The notes under the pieces are model-generated. The model made no database searches. It saw only the letters and a list, made by a program, of their open reading frames with translations, and was not told the origin of the DNA. This document shows, piece by piece, positions 46,070 to 58,000 of a stretch of 64,000 nucleotides of DNA (position 1 is its first letter; every line of letters starts with the position of its first letter). The DNA lies in contig BDSL01000001.1 in assembly GCA_003116995.1 (NCBI GenBank), forward strand, positions 2,480,001 to 2,544,000, written 5' to 3'. A program made the translations under genes and the position numbers. The DNA is from Yamagishiella unicocca (lineage: Eukaryota > Chlorophyta > Chlorophyceae > Chlamydomonadales > Volvocaceae).

Positions 46070-49000
46070 GCACGCACCTTCATCTTGAGCGCCTCCACTC
46101 GCGGGGCGGTGGTGACCTTCCACTTGAGCAGCTTCTTGTTGGAGGCCAGGGCGTGCTTGAGGTCGGAGGCGTTGCGCGCGGAGCCGGCGCTGACGGCCTC
46201 CAGGTCGGCCTGGCGGAGCGGGGGGCGGGCAGGGAAGCGACGGGACGGGACGTGTCGGTGCGCGGGGAGGAGGGAGGGCAGGACAAGAAGCACGGTATAG
46301 AACAAGCACCCACCGGACCGGACGAGATACGGACGAGCAGGGTGCTCAGAGCCGATGCTCTGGAGCTGCACTCGCCCCCCTGCTTCCTCCCCTCCTCGCC
46401 GCCCCTGCTTCCTCCCCTCCTCGCCCCCCTGCTTCCTCCCCTCCTCGCCGCCCCGCTTCCTCCCCTCCTCGGCCCCCTGCTCCCCCCGTACCTGCGTCGC
46501 CCGCAGCTGTGTGGTCAGTTGGTCCACCGTCAGCTCGTTGCGCTCCCGCGCCTCCCACAGCTCCGCCTCCAGCGCCTCAGACCGGGTGCGGGCCGCCGTG
46601 ACCTCCTTCATGCATGCCGTCAGGAAGGCGCTGCTGCGCATCTTGAACCAGGCCTGCACCTTGCTGATGGACCGCTGCAGGTCCAGGATCTCGGTCTGCG
46701 GACGGACGGGGAGGGGGACGGGGAGGGGGACGGGGAGGGGGACGGGGAGGGGGACGGGGAGGGGCACGTGGTGGGGTCGGGTGGTGGTGGAGGTGCAGGT
46801 GGAGCCCGGCCGTGGAGCAGGCGCACTCGCTGCCCGGGCGTCCTCGCAGCCTCCCGCCGCATCGGACGGCCGGTGGCGGTTGGAGAAACGACGGCCGTGT
46901 TGCCGACTTGCCATATAGCGGCTGGCATCAACACCTCAGTCTTGGGAGTGGTGATCGCAAGGGGACATGTCCTGACTGTGACTCCCCTTCCCTCCGCTGC
47001 CCCGCGCCGCTCCCCTCAAAACGTCCGTTCTAAACGGTTTTTTCTCGCATCCACGGGTCTTCCTCGAAGACACTCGACCTCAGACTTTAAAGGCCTGGAC
47101 CAAAACCCTCTAGCATGCAACCCTCCAAACGTGTGTACCAGACGTGTCCTAATCGGCTTTATTCTTCGTTGCCGACCTACGGGTTGGCTCCCCTCCCCCA
47201 CCCGCACGCCTGTTCTAAACGGGTGTTTTTCGGGCATCCACGGGTCTTCCTCGAAACCCTCCCCCACCCGCACCTGCGACTCCTCCAGTTGGCGCTCCAG
47301 GGTGAGCATGCGCCCGACCTCGTCGTTCATCTTCATGGTGCCGCTGGCGAAGGCGCGGTTCAGCATCTCTCGGCGCACCTCGATCAGCGCCTCCAGGGCG
47401 GCCTTCTGAAGCTCGCTGCGCATGATGGACGAGTTGGTCCTGCGGGGGCCGGGGGGCGAACACGGCGGGGGAGCGGGGGAGCCCCTCCTGACCCTCAGTC
47501 CAAGGTCTCGACTGCTTCGACACGGGTGAAGGAGGCGTTGGGCCCGGAGTGGGTGGAAGGGCGAGGGCTCTGGAAGGCAGGCGCGGGGGCGAAGGGAGTG
47601 AGGGAACCCGGGAACCAAAAACCCCCAGGCGCGCGGGGGTTAAGGGGTTTTTAGGGTTTTAGGGTTTTAGGGTGGCTCCGAGACCAAGTGCCTGGCTGGC
47701 AGCCCACCTCGCGACGATGAGCTGGTTGTTGAGGCCGTCGATGTGCGAGGCGTACTGCTTCTGCGCCGCCGTGAAGGCCGCGTCCATGGCCCTCCGAGCG
47801 TCCTCAGCGCTGCGCAGTGCGCTACGGCGCGCCTGGCTGAGCTCCAGCAGCAGCGACATGGCCCGGTCGACGACCTGGAGGGGGAGGGAGAGGGGGCAGG
47901 GAAGTGAGGTGCCGTGGAGGGAGCACCTAGCACCGATGAGGCGGGATATCAGCCGTGGGGAGGCCGACTGAGGCCGTGGGGCCCCACCCCCGCCAGCCAG
48001 CCAGGCCGTGTCACCACACACAAACACACACAGGCACGGCACCCTTGTGGTCCCGTGCGTGTGCTTCGCCCCTCTCCCTGGTATGGGAGTTTACTTCGGC
48101 GGTCTTTCCGTTAGGGCAAGGTTAGCTGCCCTTGGCCAGCGCCAGGCCCGGTCAGATATGATGTAAACACACACATGCACACATACACACACATACACGC
48201 ACGTACACGCACATACGCCCGCTAGGCCTTCTTTCTCTCTATGTGTTGACCCCCCCATCTCCTCTCGCTCCTCCCTCCACCGGCCGTGTAACCGGGTCTT
48301 CCCGCCACCCCGGCCGCGCACCTGCGTCTCGACCTTGATCTCGTGGCGACGCATGAAGGTATCGTGGTCGTGCGCCAGCGACCCGACCGCGCCCTCCAGG
48401 CCGTCCACCAACAGGTTGAGGGTGGAGCGCTCGCGGTGGGAGGCGGCCGCGGCGGCAGCCATGCCGGCCCGGGAGGATGCGGTGAGCTGCGACACCGCAT
48501 CGCACAGCCAGCGGAGCAGGTCGTCTGTGGTCGGGTGGGGGAGCGGGTGGCACAGAAACAGGTTGCACGACATGGATAGGATAGCTGGCGCATTGTGAGG
48601 GGAGGGGAGGGACCGGACGGAGTGCGTTGGGGGTCTTGGAGGGTTTGCACGACATGGATAGGATAGCTGGCGCATTGTGAGGGGAGGGGAGGGACCGGAC
48701 GGAGTGCGTTGGGGGTCTTGGAGGGTTTGCAGGGCCGTCCGGGATGCAACCGTGAGGCGTGAAAGGCTGTGACGGGGGATTCGGAAGTCAGGGGCACGAG
48801 GCCTGCGGGGGTTCGGAGCCATGCGATGATTGGGGGACGGGAGTGGGCGAAACACACGCAGCGACAACGTCGATATAAAGCTCCAAACAACCCTCACAGC
48901 ACGTCACACACAGAAGGAATGAGCTCCTAGCGGACCCATCTTGCCCTGCCAGGAACCCCTCCCGCCGATCCAGCATGCGCCCACAAAATCAGTGTCCGAA

Positions 49001-52000
49001 GACCATGCGCCAACTATCCTGCCCCTGTCGTGTAAACGGTTTTTATGCCCCCCCCCCCGATCCCGCCACCCCCTCCCCCCGCACCCACCCATGTTGACCT
49101 CCACCACCATGTCTCCCGACATGCCCCCCCGCCGCTGCCTCGCCACCAGCTTGCGCGCGAACACCGCGACGGCCGCCGCGGGCACCGCATGCGGGTGCAG
49201 CATGTCCGGGGCGGCGGCGGCGGCCGACACGAAGCCGCCGCTGCTGCTGACGCCGCCGCTGTTGGTGCCCACCACCAGGGACCTCAGCCCCGCCAGCTGG
49301 CCGCAGTCCTGGTGAAGCCGCAGCAGCGCCACCTGCACCGCCTGCAGGTCCAGATTCTGCTTGCAGGCGACGCAGCAGGCCTCCATGAAGCGAGCCTGCC
49401 AAGGGAGGTTGGATGGGAGGGGAGGAAGACCCGTGGATGCCAGGAAAACCCGTTCAGAACGGTTGGGTGGGAGGGGAGGAAACCGTTGGACTCGATGTAG
49501 GGGGGGAGGGGAGGTCGTCACCATCGCGAGGGGTTCGTGCTCCGTAGCCTCAAACACGGCACACGTCTGCAGAGGTGTAGTGGGAGAGCCACCCGGGTGA
49601 GCCACACGACCCCTTCCTGGAGCAGCTCGCAGAACAAAAGGCAATGAAAATGCCCCTTCCCTGGAGCGGCTCGCGAGCCGTAGGCTGCACGAGAGACGAA
49701 AGAGGGGGCGGCCCTGCTCGCACCTCCGGGCAGGCCCAGGAGGGGCTGTTGGCCAGCCAGGCCGGCCTCCCTTCCGCCTCGCGGCCGCTGCCCTCCTCCT
49801 CCACGGCCCCCGCCTGACGGGAGGTGGCTCGAGCCACGACGTAGGTCTCCGCAGCAGCAACCAGCGCCTTGGCCTGCGATCCAGGGAGGGAGCCGCGACG
49901 GCGTGATCCACGAAAGCACGAGTCAGTCGGAGATGTAACCCAATGCCTGGGGTGCCGAGAAGACCCGGTTACGCGACATAGGAGATCGATGCAGGAGGGT
50001 AAAGGATAATCCGCGAATCCGCGGGCGAGACCGATGCAGGATGGGCCCGGTGGACGGGAGTCGCGGTGTCGCGGTCGAGCTGTCGGGAGAGGTGAGCTGC
50101 GGGGCTGAGCCCCATGTGGCTCGCTGCACAAGCAGACTCCGCAGCCCCACGAACCCCGGGGTGCCTGCCGGACGGTGTCGTACGCACCTGACCCAGCACC
50201 TTGCTGCCGTACAGCGCCTGCAGCGCCTCCACGGTCGCCTTGGGCGGGCAGAGCGACATGCACAGCGGCGGGCTGGGCGAGTGGTAGCGGCGCAGGAAGG
50301 CGCCCACGTGGGGCGGCGCGAAGGGGTAGCTCTCGGGGGTCTCCATCAGCAGGGCGCGCCAGGCCAGAGCATCGCGCAGCCTGCGCAGGAGGGGGGTGGC
50401 ACCAGGGGAGAAGACCCGTTGACACGGCAGGAGGAAACGACGCGAAGAAAACCCATGTATGGGTAAAAAAAACCGTCTGGGGAAGGAGGGGCTGGAGGGG
50501 AAGCCAGAGCATCGCGCAGCCTGCGGGGCAGGGGGGTGAATGAGGAGGAGCGAGAAGACCCGGTGACACGGCAGAGGAGGAGGAGGAGGAGGAGGGGGGC
50601 GGGTGGAGGAGGAGGAGGAGGATGGGGCCGGGTGGAGGGGAAGCCAGAGGGGGACGGAGTGCTACGGCGAAGGGACCTTGGAACCACATCGGGATGGCAC
50701 CGCGGGATAGGCCAGTAGAGGAATCTTGGATGAGGAGGTCGTCAGCCCGCCAGTCGTAAGAGGGTGAAGCAGGGTCAGGTCGGCGTGCGCGAGAGTCCAG
50801 GATACGAGGCAGGGGAGGGCGCAGCGAGGGGGGGAGACAGCCTTATCCCCCCGCTGCCTCGGCCCCAGCCATGTACGAGGACGGCACGGCACGGCACCCC
50901 ACACGTGACTGTCGTACCTGTCGTGCGCCCACATGCCGGCCAGGAAGTACTCCTGCAGCGCCAGCGCGTCGTGCGGCGCCGTGGCTGCAGGCACCTTGCA
51001 GTCCGTCAGGCAGCGCTCAAGCAGCATGGCCAGGCGGCCCGCCTCGTTGTGGAGGGCCAGGCGGTCGGGGTCGGACAGCCGCAGAGCGAAGCAGGCGGGC
51101 AGGGGCAGCTGGGAGGGGGGCGGGGCGGCGGGGCCCAGGGCGGCCTCCTCGGCGGGGGTGGTGATGCGGGCGGCGGTGCGGGCCAGCAGGTGCTCCAGGG
51201 CGCCTGGGGGCGGGGTTGGGGGGTGGTGAGGCGGCGGGGTGGGGTTGGGAGGGGAGGGGAAGCGACAAAGGAGTAGGGATGAGGTACGTGGGGCGTGAAG
51301 AGCGGGAGGGGCTAGGACGCATGGGTCAGCTAGCATCGGAGGCGTTACACGGCATGTCAGCGAGTTGCAGCCAAACGGGTGGCTGGTCAGTGGCGTAGCA
51401 GCCGCACTAGCTGCCGCGAGCAGCCTCACACCGACACCCAGGCCGCCTCTCCGGGCCTTATCCCATCGCCCTCCCCTCCTCTCCCCCCCGATCCTTGCCA
51501 CGCCTCTCCGCTGGACCACCACCTTCACTGCCCTCGACTTGTCGTCCGTGGATTCGCGGATTCTCCTATAAAACCCTCCAGTCCGCCCACTTCCCATGTC
51601 GATGAACCGGTTCTTCTGTTGTGCCCCCCCCTCCGGCCCACCTGTCAGGAACCAGGAGTTCCTCTTGGCCGGTCCCCCGGTGAGGAAGCCGTCCCTCACC
51701 CGCGCCGCCGCCAGCACACGGCTGAACGACAGCAGCCCCAGCTCCCTGCGCAGTGCCGCGATGACGTCATCAGCGGGCTGGGTGGGGCTGGGCTGCACGG
51801 CGGTGGTGCTGCTGCCAGAGCGGGGACCTGCGGGCCACAGAACGGATGTTACAATCTACTTTCGGCTTGTGGATTTGGATTCGGATTTGGACTTGGATTC
51901 GAGTTTGAGAGCCGACAGCCCTACTATGCCGCCGACTGACCCACCTGGCCCCAGGGGCGGCCGGTGCAGGTACTGCAGCCGGGCCTGCAGCTTCACCAGG

Positions 52001-55000
52001 TCGGAAGCCAGCAGGGCGCCTGGCAGCAGCGAGCAGCTGGCTGCCAGCATGCGGACCTCGGACTGCTGGTACAGACCCGAGCCCGTGGCCACGTTGGTTG
52101 AGTACGACACGGGGCTGGACTGCGGCACCCCCGCACGTGTCAGCGTCGCCAACCCCGCCGTCTGGCCGCCCACGTCCCTCCCTGCCGCCAGGGTGGAGGC
52201 GGGCGCCAGCAGCGAAGAGGTGAACATGAAGTGCCTGCGGGGGCGGGGGGGGCGAGGGGGGTTCGAGGGAAACCCGTGGGAGGCGAGGGGGGGGGCGTGA
52301 AGCTAGGCGGGTTCATGTGATCATGAAGCGCGGGTGACGGACCTAGGGCAGGGCGGTTATGGGATGCAGTTGGGCCTTATTTGCCGTACGCGGGCGCAGT
52401 CCTAGCAGTGTCGCGATCCGGACGTGAGGAAGGGGGGGCTGTTGATACGATTCGGGTACGGTGGTCACCTGCCCGCGTTTCGTCAGCCCTCCCTGGAGGC
52501 GTTTCGCCAGCCCTCCCTGGCGCCCCGGTGTGCTTGCAAATAAAACACACACAAACACATTCACACTCCATGCTCCCCTGCCCAACCCCCCACCCCCTCC
52601 GCACGGCTTTCCTCACACCCCACCCTCCGCACCATCCACGAGTCTCCCTCGAAACCCCCCCTCCGCACCTGACGACCTCCACCAGCAGAGTCGCCACCGA
52701 AACACCCTTCTCCAGCGCCGCCAGCCCCACCTGGCCGGGCGGGTAGTGCACCGCAGCCCCGTGCAGCACCTCCCACTGCCCGGGCAGACCCCACAGAGCC
52801 TCCAGACGGACCAGTGCACCGCCCGCACCCCCGCCGGCAGCGGCAGCGGAGGTCGCGGCTGCAGCCGCAGCAGTGCCAAGCCCCGCGCCGCCCAGGCCGC
52901 TCGGCGGCTGCGGCGGCTTGCCCGGCAGGCTCGCCGCCGCCTGCTGTACGAACCCGATGGCGTACGGCAGGCCGATGGCGGGCGCCGCCGGGGACCAATC
53001 CATGGGGTCGGGGTCGTTCTTCTTGTCTGCCAGCTGGAACATGATGCCCTGGTTGGGAGTTGGGAGTTGGGAGTTGGGAGACGCGGTTGGCGGTTGGGGC
53101 CTCGGAGCCGTGCAAGGCTTCCCCCGCAGTTCCCCGGACGCGGTGCCAACAGCTGTTGGCATCGCGTCCAGTTCCCCAATAGAGCTCCCCCTTTCGGCTC
53201 CCACCCCTCCCAGTTCCGCCCCCTCGGCCTCACCTGCCATAGCGGCGCATACTCCAGCACCGCCGCCCTCAGCGCCGCCTGCCCGTCCGGCCCCTGGAAC
53301 AGCGGCCCACGGTCCTCCTTGGTGCCCAGCAGCTGCCCGTCAGCGTCGTACTGGATGCCCCAGTTGCCCCCGTAGCCGCCTGGGGTGGTGGTGGTGGTGG
53401 TGGTGGTGGTGGTGGTGGTGGTGGTGGTGGTGGTGGTGGTGGTGGTGGTGGTGGTGGTGGTGGTGGTGGTGGTGGTGGTGGTGGTGGTGGTGGTGGTGGT
53501 GGTGGTGGTGGTGGTGGTGGTGGTGGTGGGGGTGGTGGTGGTGGTGGTGGTGGTGGTGGTGGTGGTGGTGGTGGTGGTGGTGGTGGTGGTGGTGGTGGTG
53601 GTGGTGGTGGGGGTGGTGGTGGTGGTGGTGGTGGTGGTGGTGGTGGTGGTGGTGGTGGTGGTGGTGGTGGTGGTGGTGGTGTGTGTGTGGACCATGTAGG
53701 CAGGCGGGTGGTGTTTGTGGGTGGGGGGGGGCCGAGAAGACCCGGTTACGTGACGTAGGTAAACGGAGGGCAGAAACGAGCTGGTGGATAGGCTTCGTAC
53801 ACGCGGTGAGTGGATGGCGGGGGGCCAGGCAGGCAAAGGAGGAGGCAGGCAGGGGGAGGGGAGGGGAAACCGGAGAAACGGAAGGTAGGGGTGGGGTCTG
53901 CGGAGGGCGGTCCGTGCTTGCAACGGGTGGTGGTGCCAGCACTCAGCACCGGGGCCTGGGAGGCGGCGCTGAAACCATGAGGCGATACCCACGTGTTTGC
54001 GGTGGTACAACACCGGGGTCTGCGGTATCCGCCGAAACCTGAGGTGTTCCCTCCCTAGCCGGTGCAGCGGGTCACGAAACACACCATTCCCGGCCCCCAC
54101 CCCCCGCCCCCAAGCCACACTCACCCGTGCCGCCCAGCACCAGCACCGCCAGCTCCCGGACAGACGCCGCCATCTGGGTGCGGCTGGCCGCCGGAAGCAG
54201 CTCCACCAGGAAGGACGATACGTAGTGGGACTCGGTTTCGGAGCGTACGGCAGCCTCCGCCTCCGGGCCCCCGCCGCCGCCACCCTTGGAGCGCAGCAGC
54301 CCCTGGACGTAGCTGCGGCGGGCCTGAGGGGGGGCATAAAACCCGGAGGGGGGGGGTCGAGAAAAACCCGGGGGGGAAGGGGGGAGATGGGAGGGTAGTT
54401 GGGTGTGCGGGGGTTTGCGGGGTTGAGCCGAGGGGCAAGCGAGGGCCCAGATGAGGCTTAGGGTTTGAGGAGTTTGGAGCCAGTGTATGTGTGTATGTGG
54501 GGGGGGGGGGTTGCCGTGCGCGCAGCGGCACCGGGTTCCTTGCCTGCACCCTCAGCCGCAGCTTGATCTCGTTGATGTCCAGATACAGCGCCCCGGCGGC
54601 GGCGGTCAGCGCGCGGCGGCGCTGCCTGAGGTCCTCCAGGGCGGCGGCGTCCAGCGTCTCGTTCAGCTGCGTCTGGCTGAAGCGGCGGAGCCAGGCGCGA
54701 GCGGAGTTGCTGCTGCGCCTGTGGGGGTCCAGGGAGGGGGGATCAAGGGAAGGGCAGTCCAGGGAACGGCAGGTTCGTAACGCCACATCCCTTTCACCGA
54801 CCCCTTCGTAACCCTCCCACCCCGCTCCCCCCCGCCCTCCCCCCGGCACTTTTCTGCCCTGCGTCTCCCAAGCCGTGTACCCAGGTCTACTCGCGCCCCG
54901 GTCCGTCCCCGCACCTCTGCTTGTGGTACTCCTCCAGCCTGTCCCCGGGCGGGTCCCGCATCAAGGGAGGCACTGGGCGTCGCTCCGGGTCCTCCGGGGG

Positions 55001-58000
55001 GCCCCCGCTGCCGCTGCCGCTGCCCCGCCCCGCCCTGCGGCCGTCCGGCACGCCAGGCGACAGGGGGTGCTGAGCCGGGGCGTAGGCGCCGGGGGGGCCG
55101 CCCACGACCACATCCATGGCCTGGGGGCGGGGGCGGGGGGGGGGCGGGGGCGGGGAGGGGGGTTATAAAAGTGTGTGTGTATGTGTGCAAAAAGGGTGGG
55201 GGGGAAGGGGGAAGGGAAGCGAGGGGGCAAGGGCGGATTGGAGGGGGATGTGTGGTGTCTTCTGTGCGGGTTATGTCCTCCTGGGACGGGCTGGGTTGGC
55301 GGGGCTTGAGCAGGTTAGGAGGGCTGGGCGTATCGGTGTTGTGTGAGCGCGCATGGGGCCGGGAGGGCGGCCTAGTCTGGGGCGGGCGGGGCACTCGCGC
55401 CGGAGACCTGGCCCACCGCCTAGCCCCCACCAGCAGGCGCAGCCGCAGCCGCAGCCGCAGCCGGACAGGGGTACCCCGGGGCCGCCAACCCTACCCCCGC
55501 CCCCCCAACCCTGGGGATGGTTCCCTCCTCTTCCTTCGTCATGTAGGGTTGCTTTGCCCACTCCCGCCCGACGCCAGCCGGCCCCGGACCCCCCCCCCAC
55601 GTGTCACCGGTTTCACACCACCCCCCACACGCACCTCGCTGTCCGCCACTCCCTCCATCGCCGCCGCCCGCCACATCAGCACACGGCGGCGGCGATCCAG
55701 CTTTCGAATCACGCCATCCAGCAGCACCTGGCAGGGAGTCGGTTGGACGGGGTTGTGGCGGTTGTGGCGGTTGTGGCGATTGTGCAGTTGTGCCGGTTGT
55801 GCGGTCGTGGCGGGTCCGGAGCGGCACCGCCCCCTAGGCCACCAGCAGCCGCCCCTCTGACCCCCTCACCAGAAGCTCGACGACGCCCCCCTTTGCCCCT
55901 GCCCCACGCCTCCCCACCCACCCACGAACCCACCCACCCACCCACCCACCCGCACACCCGCACATCCTTCGGTTCAATGACTCCCCTACCAGGTCGTCGT
56001 CCTCATGCCCGCATACCACTCGGAAACAGCCCCCTCCACGCACACACACGCACGCCGACGTACTCAGCCTTTCGGCCGCCTGTGCCTCTGACCTCCTCCG
56101 CCTCTTCAGCGCCAGCCTCACCGCCGACGCCACTGCTCACCGCCGGCCCCTACCCAACTTCAAGGAGAAGCTTTGGTTGCCCCACCCGCTCCGCCAGTGG
56201 CTGCCCGGCCCCTCCCTCGGCCACCTCCTTCGACACCCTGCGCTCCTCGCCACCGTCCCCGACGGCCTCCCCGACGTCCCCCTCGTCCACTGGACCAAAG
56301 GTGACCCGCTGTACGTCCTCTTCGCCAACACCGCCTCCACCGCCCGCCATATAACCCCGGAGCGCTTCGCCCGCATCCAGGCGGCGCCGTGTTCGTGCCC
56401 CAATCACCCGGATATGATCCCGCAGGGCTCGACGCACGTCATGACTACGGACCCCTCCACCGCCGTGCTAACGGACCGCCTCCTGTGGTTCTGGCGGGCC
56501 GGCGCTCGCTACCGCGCCCACCGTCCGTCCCCGCCCCGTTCCGCCGTGCTGGAGGCCGTCCAGGCCGCTGCACACCGGTATGCGCGCACCCGTGAAACCG
56601 CCGCCCATCTGACCCCTGGAGCTCTCAGCGACTGGGCCAACATGTTCGTCGACCTCCTCCGGCACCACCTGGTCGCCTCCCCCATCGACGGCTTCCGCTG
56701 GATGATCCTCTCCGATGGCGATATGACTACGCTCGGCCACCTCCAGCGCACCTTCATCATTTCAGTCACGGACAAGAGTGCGGCCACCTTCCAGCTCATC
56801 TGCCCCAAGTTCTACGCCGCCACGGTCATGGCCGACCTCACTTCCAATCCGCAATACTACCAACCCCGCTCCATCGCTGACCGCAATGCGGGCCTTGCCG
56901 CCGCCAATGCCGCCGTCGCCCACCTGGACCTCGTCTACCCGCCCGACGCCCCGGATGCCTACTACAGCGGCACTGTCAAGATGCACAAGACGCCCCGCAC
57001 GATGCGGTTCCTCAGCTGTTCCCACAACTGCCCCTCCTCCCTCACCGGCCGCCTCGCCGTCAAGGTTTGCGCCCTGCTCTCCCAGACGTTCGCAGACCTC
57101 TGGCGTGCAACCCTGCCCGATGGCTTCGCCCCCTGGTTCTGCCTCAACTCGGCTGATGTCATCCAGATGCTTCACCAGTACAATGCGCAGCAGTTCGACG
57201 TCGACTCCCCTGGCTTCACGGCACCTCAAATGCATGACTTCACTCGCCTCTACACCAACATCCCCCATCAACTGCTACGGGACACTTTCCACGCCTTGAC
57301 TACGGCTTGCTATCAACACGTGGGCGCTCGCAGCATCCAGATTACTACAAGAGCCGCACCACCCGGGGACGACCACTCCCTGCCTTCCCACCATGTCCTC
57401 TGGAGCGATCGCGCACCTGCCCAACGCGTGGTGGCCCATGCCGACAGCACCATCCGCTATCTATCTTCCGCTGACCTCCTCGCCTTCTTCGGGACCATCC
57501 TGGACACCGCCTTCGTGCATTTCGGAGCGTACCTCGTTCAACAAGTCTGTGGCATCCCCATGGGCATCCCACCGGCGCCGTTCATCGCTAACCTCTTCCT
57601 GGGCTGGTTCGAATACCAATTCCTGCTGCAATACCACCACGTGGACGCCGCGGGTCGTGCTATCCTCGAGCACTTCCGCTTCACCAAGCGTTTTCTGGAC
57701 GACCTCGCCGCCCTCAACAACCCCCTCCTCGTCCAGTTCCTGCCGCTGGCGTATCAGCACCCCTCGGGCTTGCATGGCCTCTACCCCGACGTCCTTGACA
57801 TCCCGGCCCAACACCACCCCCACCTGCCCGCGGACCAGTTCCCCTTCCTTGACATCCTCTTAGTCCACCAGCCCATCACAGTGGGTGGCCGCCAGTGCAG
57901 CCGCTTCACCACACGGCTCTATGACAAGCGCGAGCAGCCCGCCTTCATGAGTGTCCGCCTCAGCCGCTTCGTCCACATGTCGTCCAACGTCAACGAAGCA

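Noticed and set aside
53385..53942. Poly-Val/Gly/Trp and poly-His ORFs
   Set aside because: They are translations of a GGT microsatellite inside an intron.
55353..56354. 333-codon Pro/Ser/Thr-rich plus-strand ORF overlapping exon 10 and the retroelement
   Set aside because: It overlaps an antisense host exon and then an out-of-frame part of the RT ORF. The composition is low-complexity and no domain is visible.
56762..57271. Minus-strand ORFs of 100-170 codons inside the retroelement
   Set aside because: They are antisense shadows of the conserved RT frame, a common effect of high GC at third positions.
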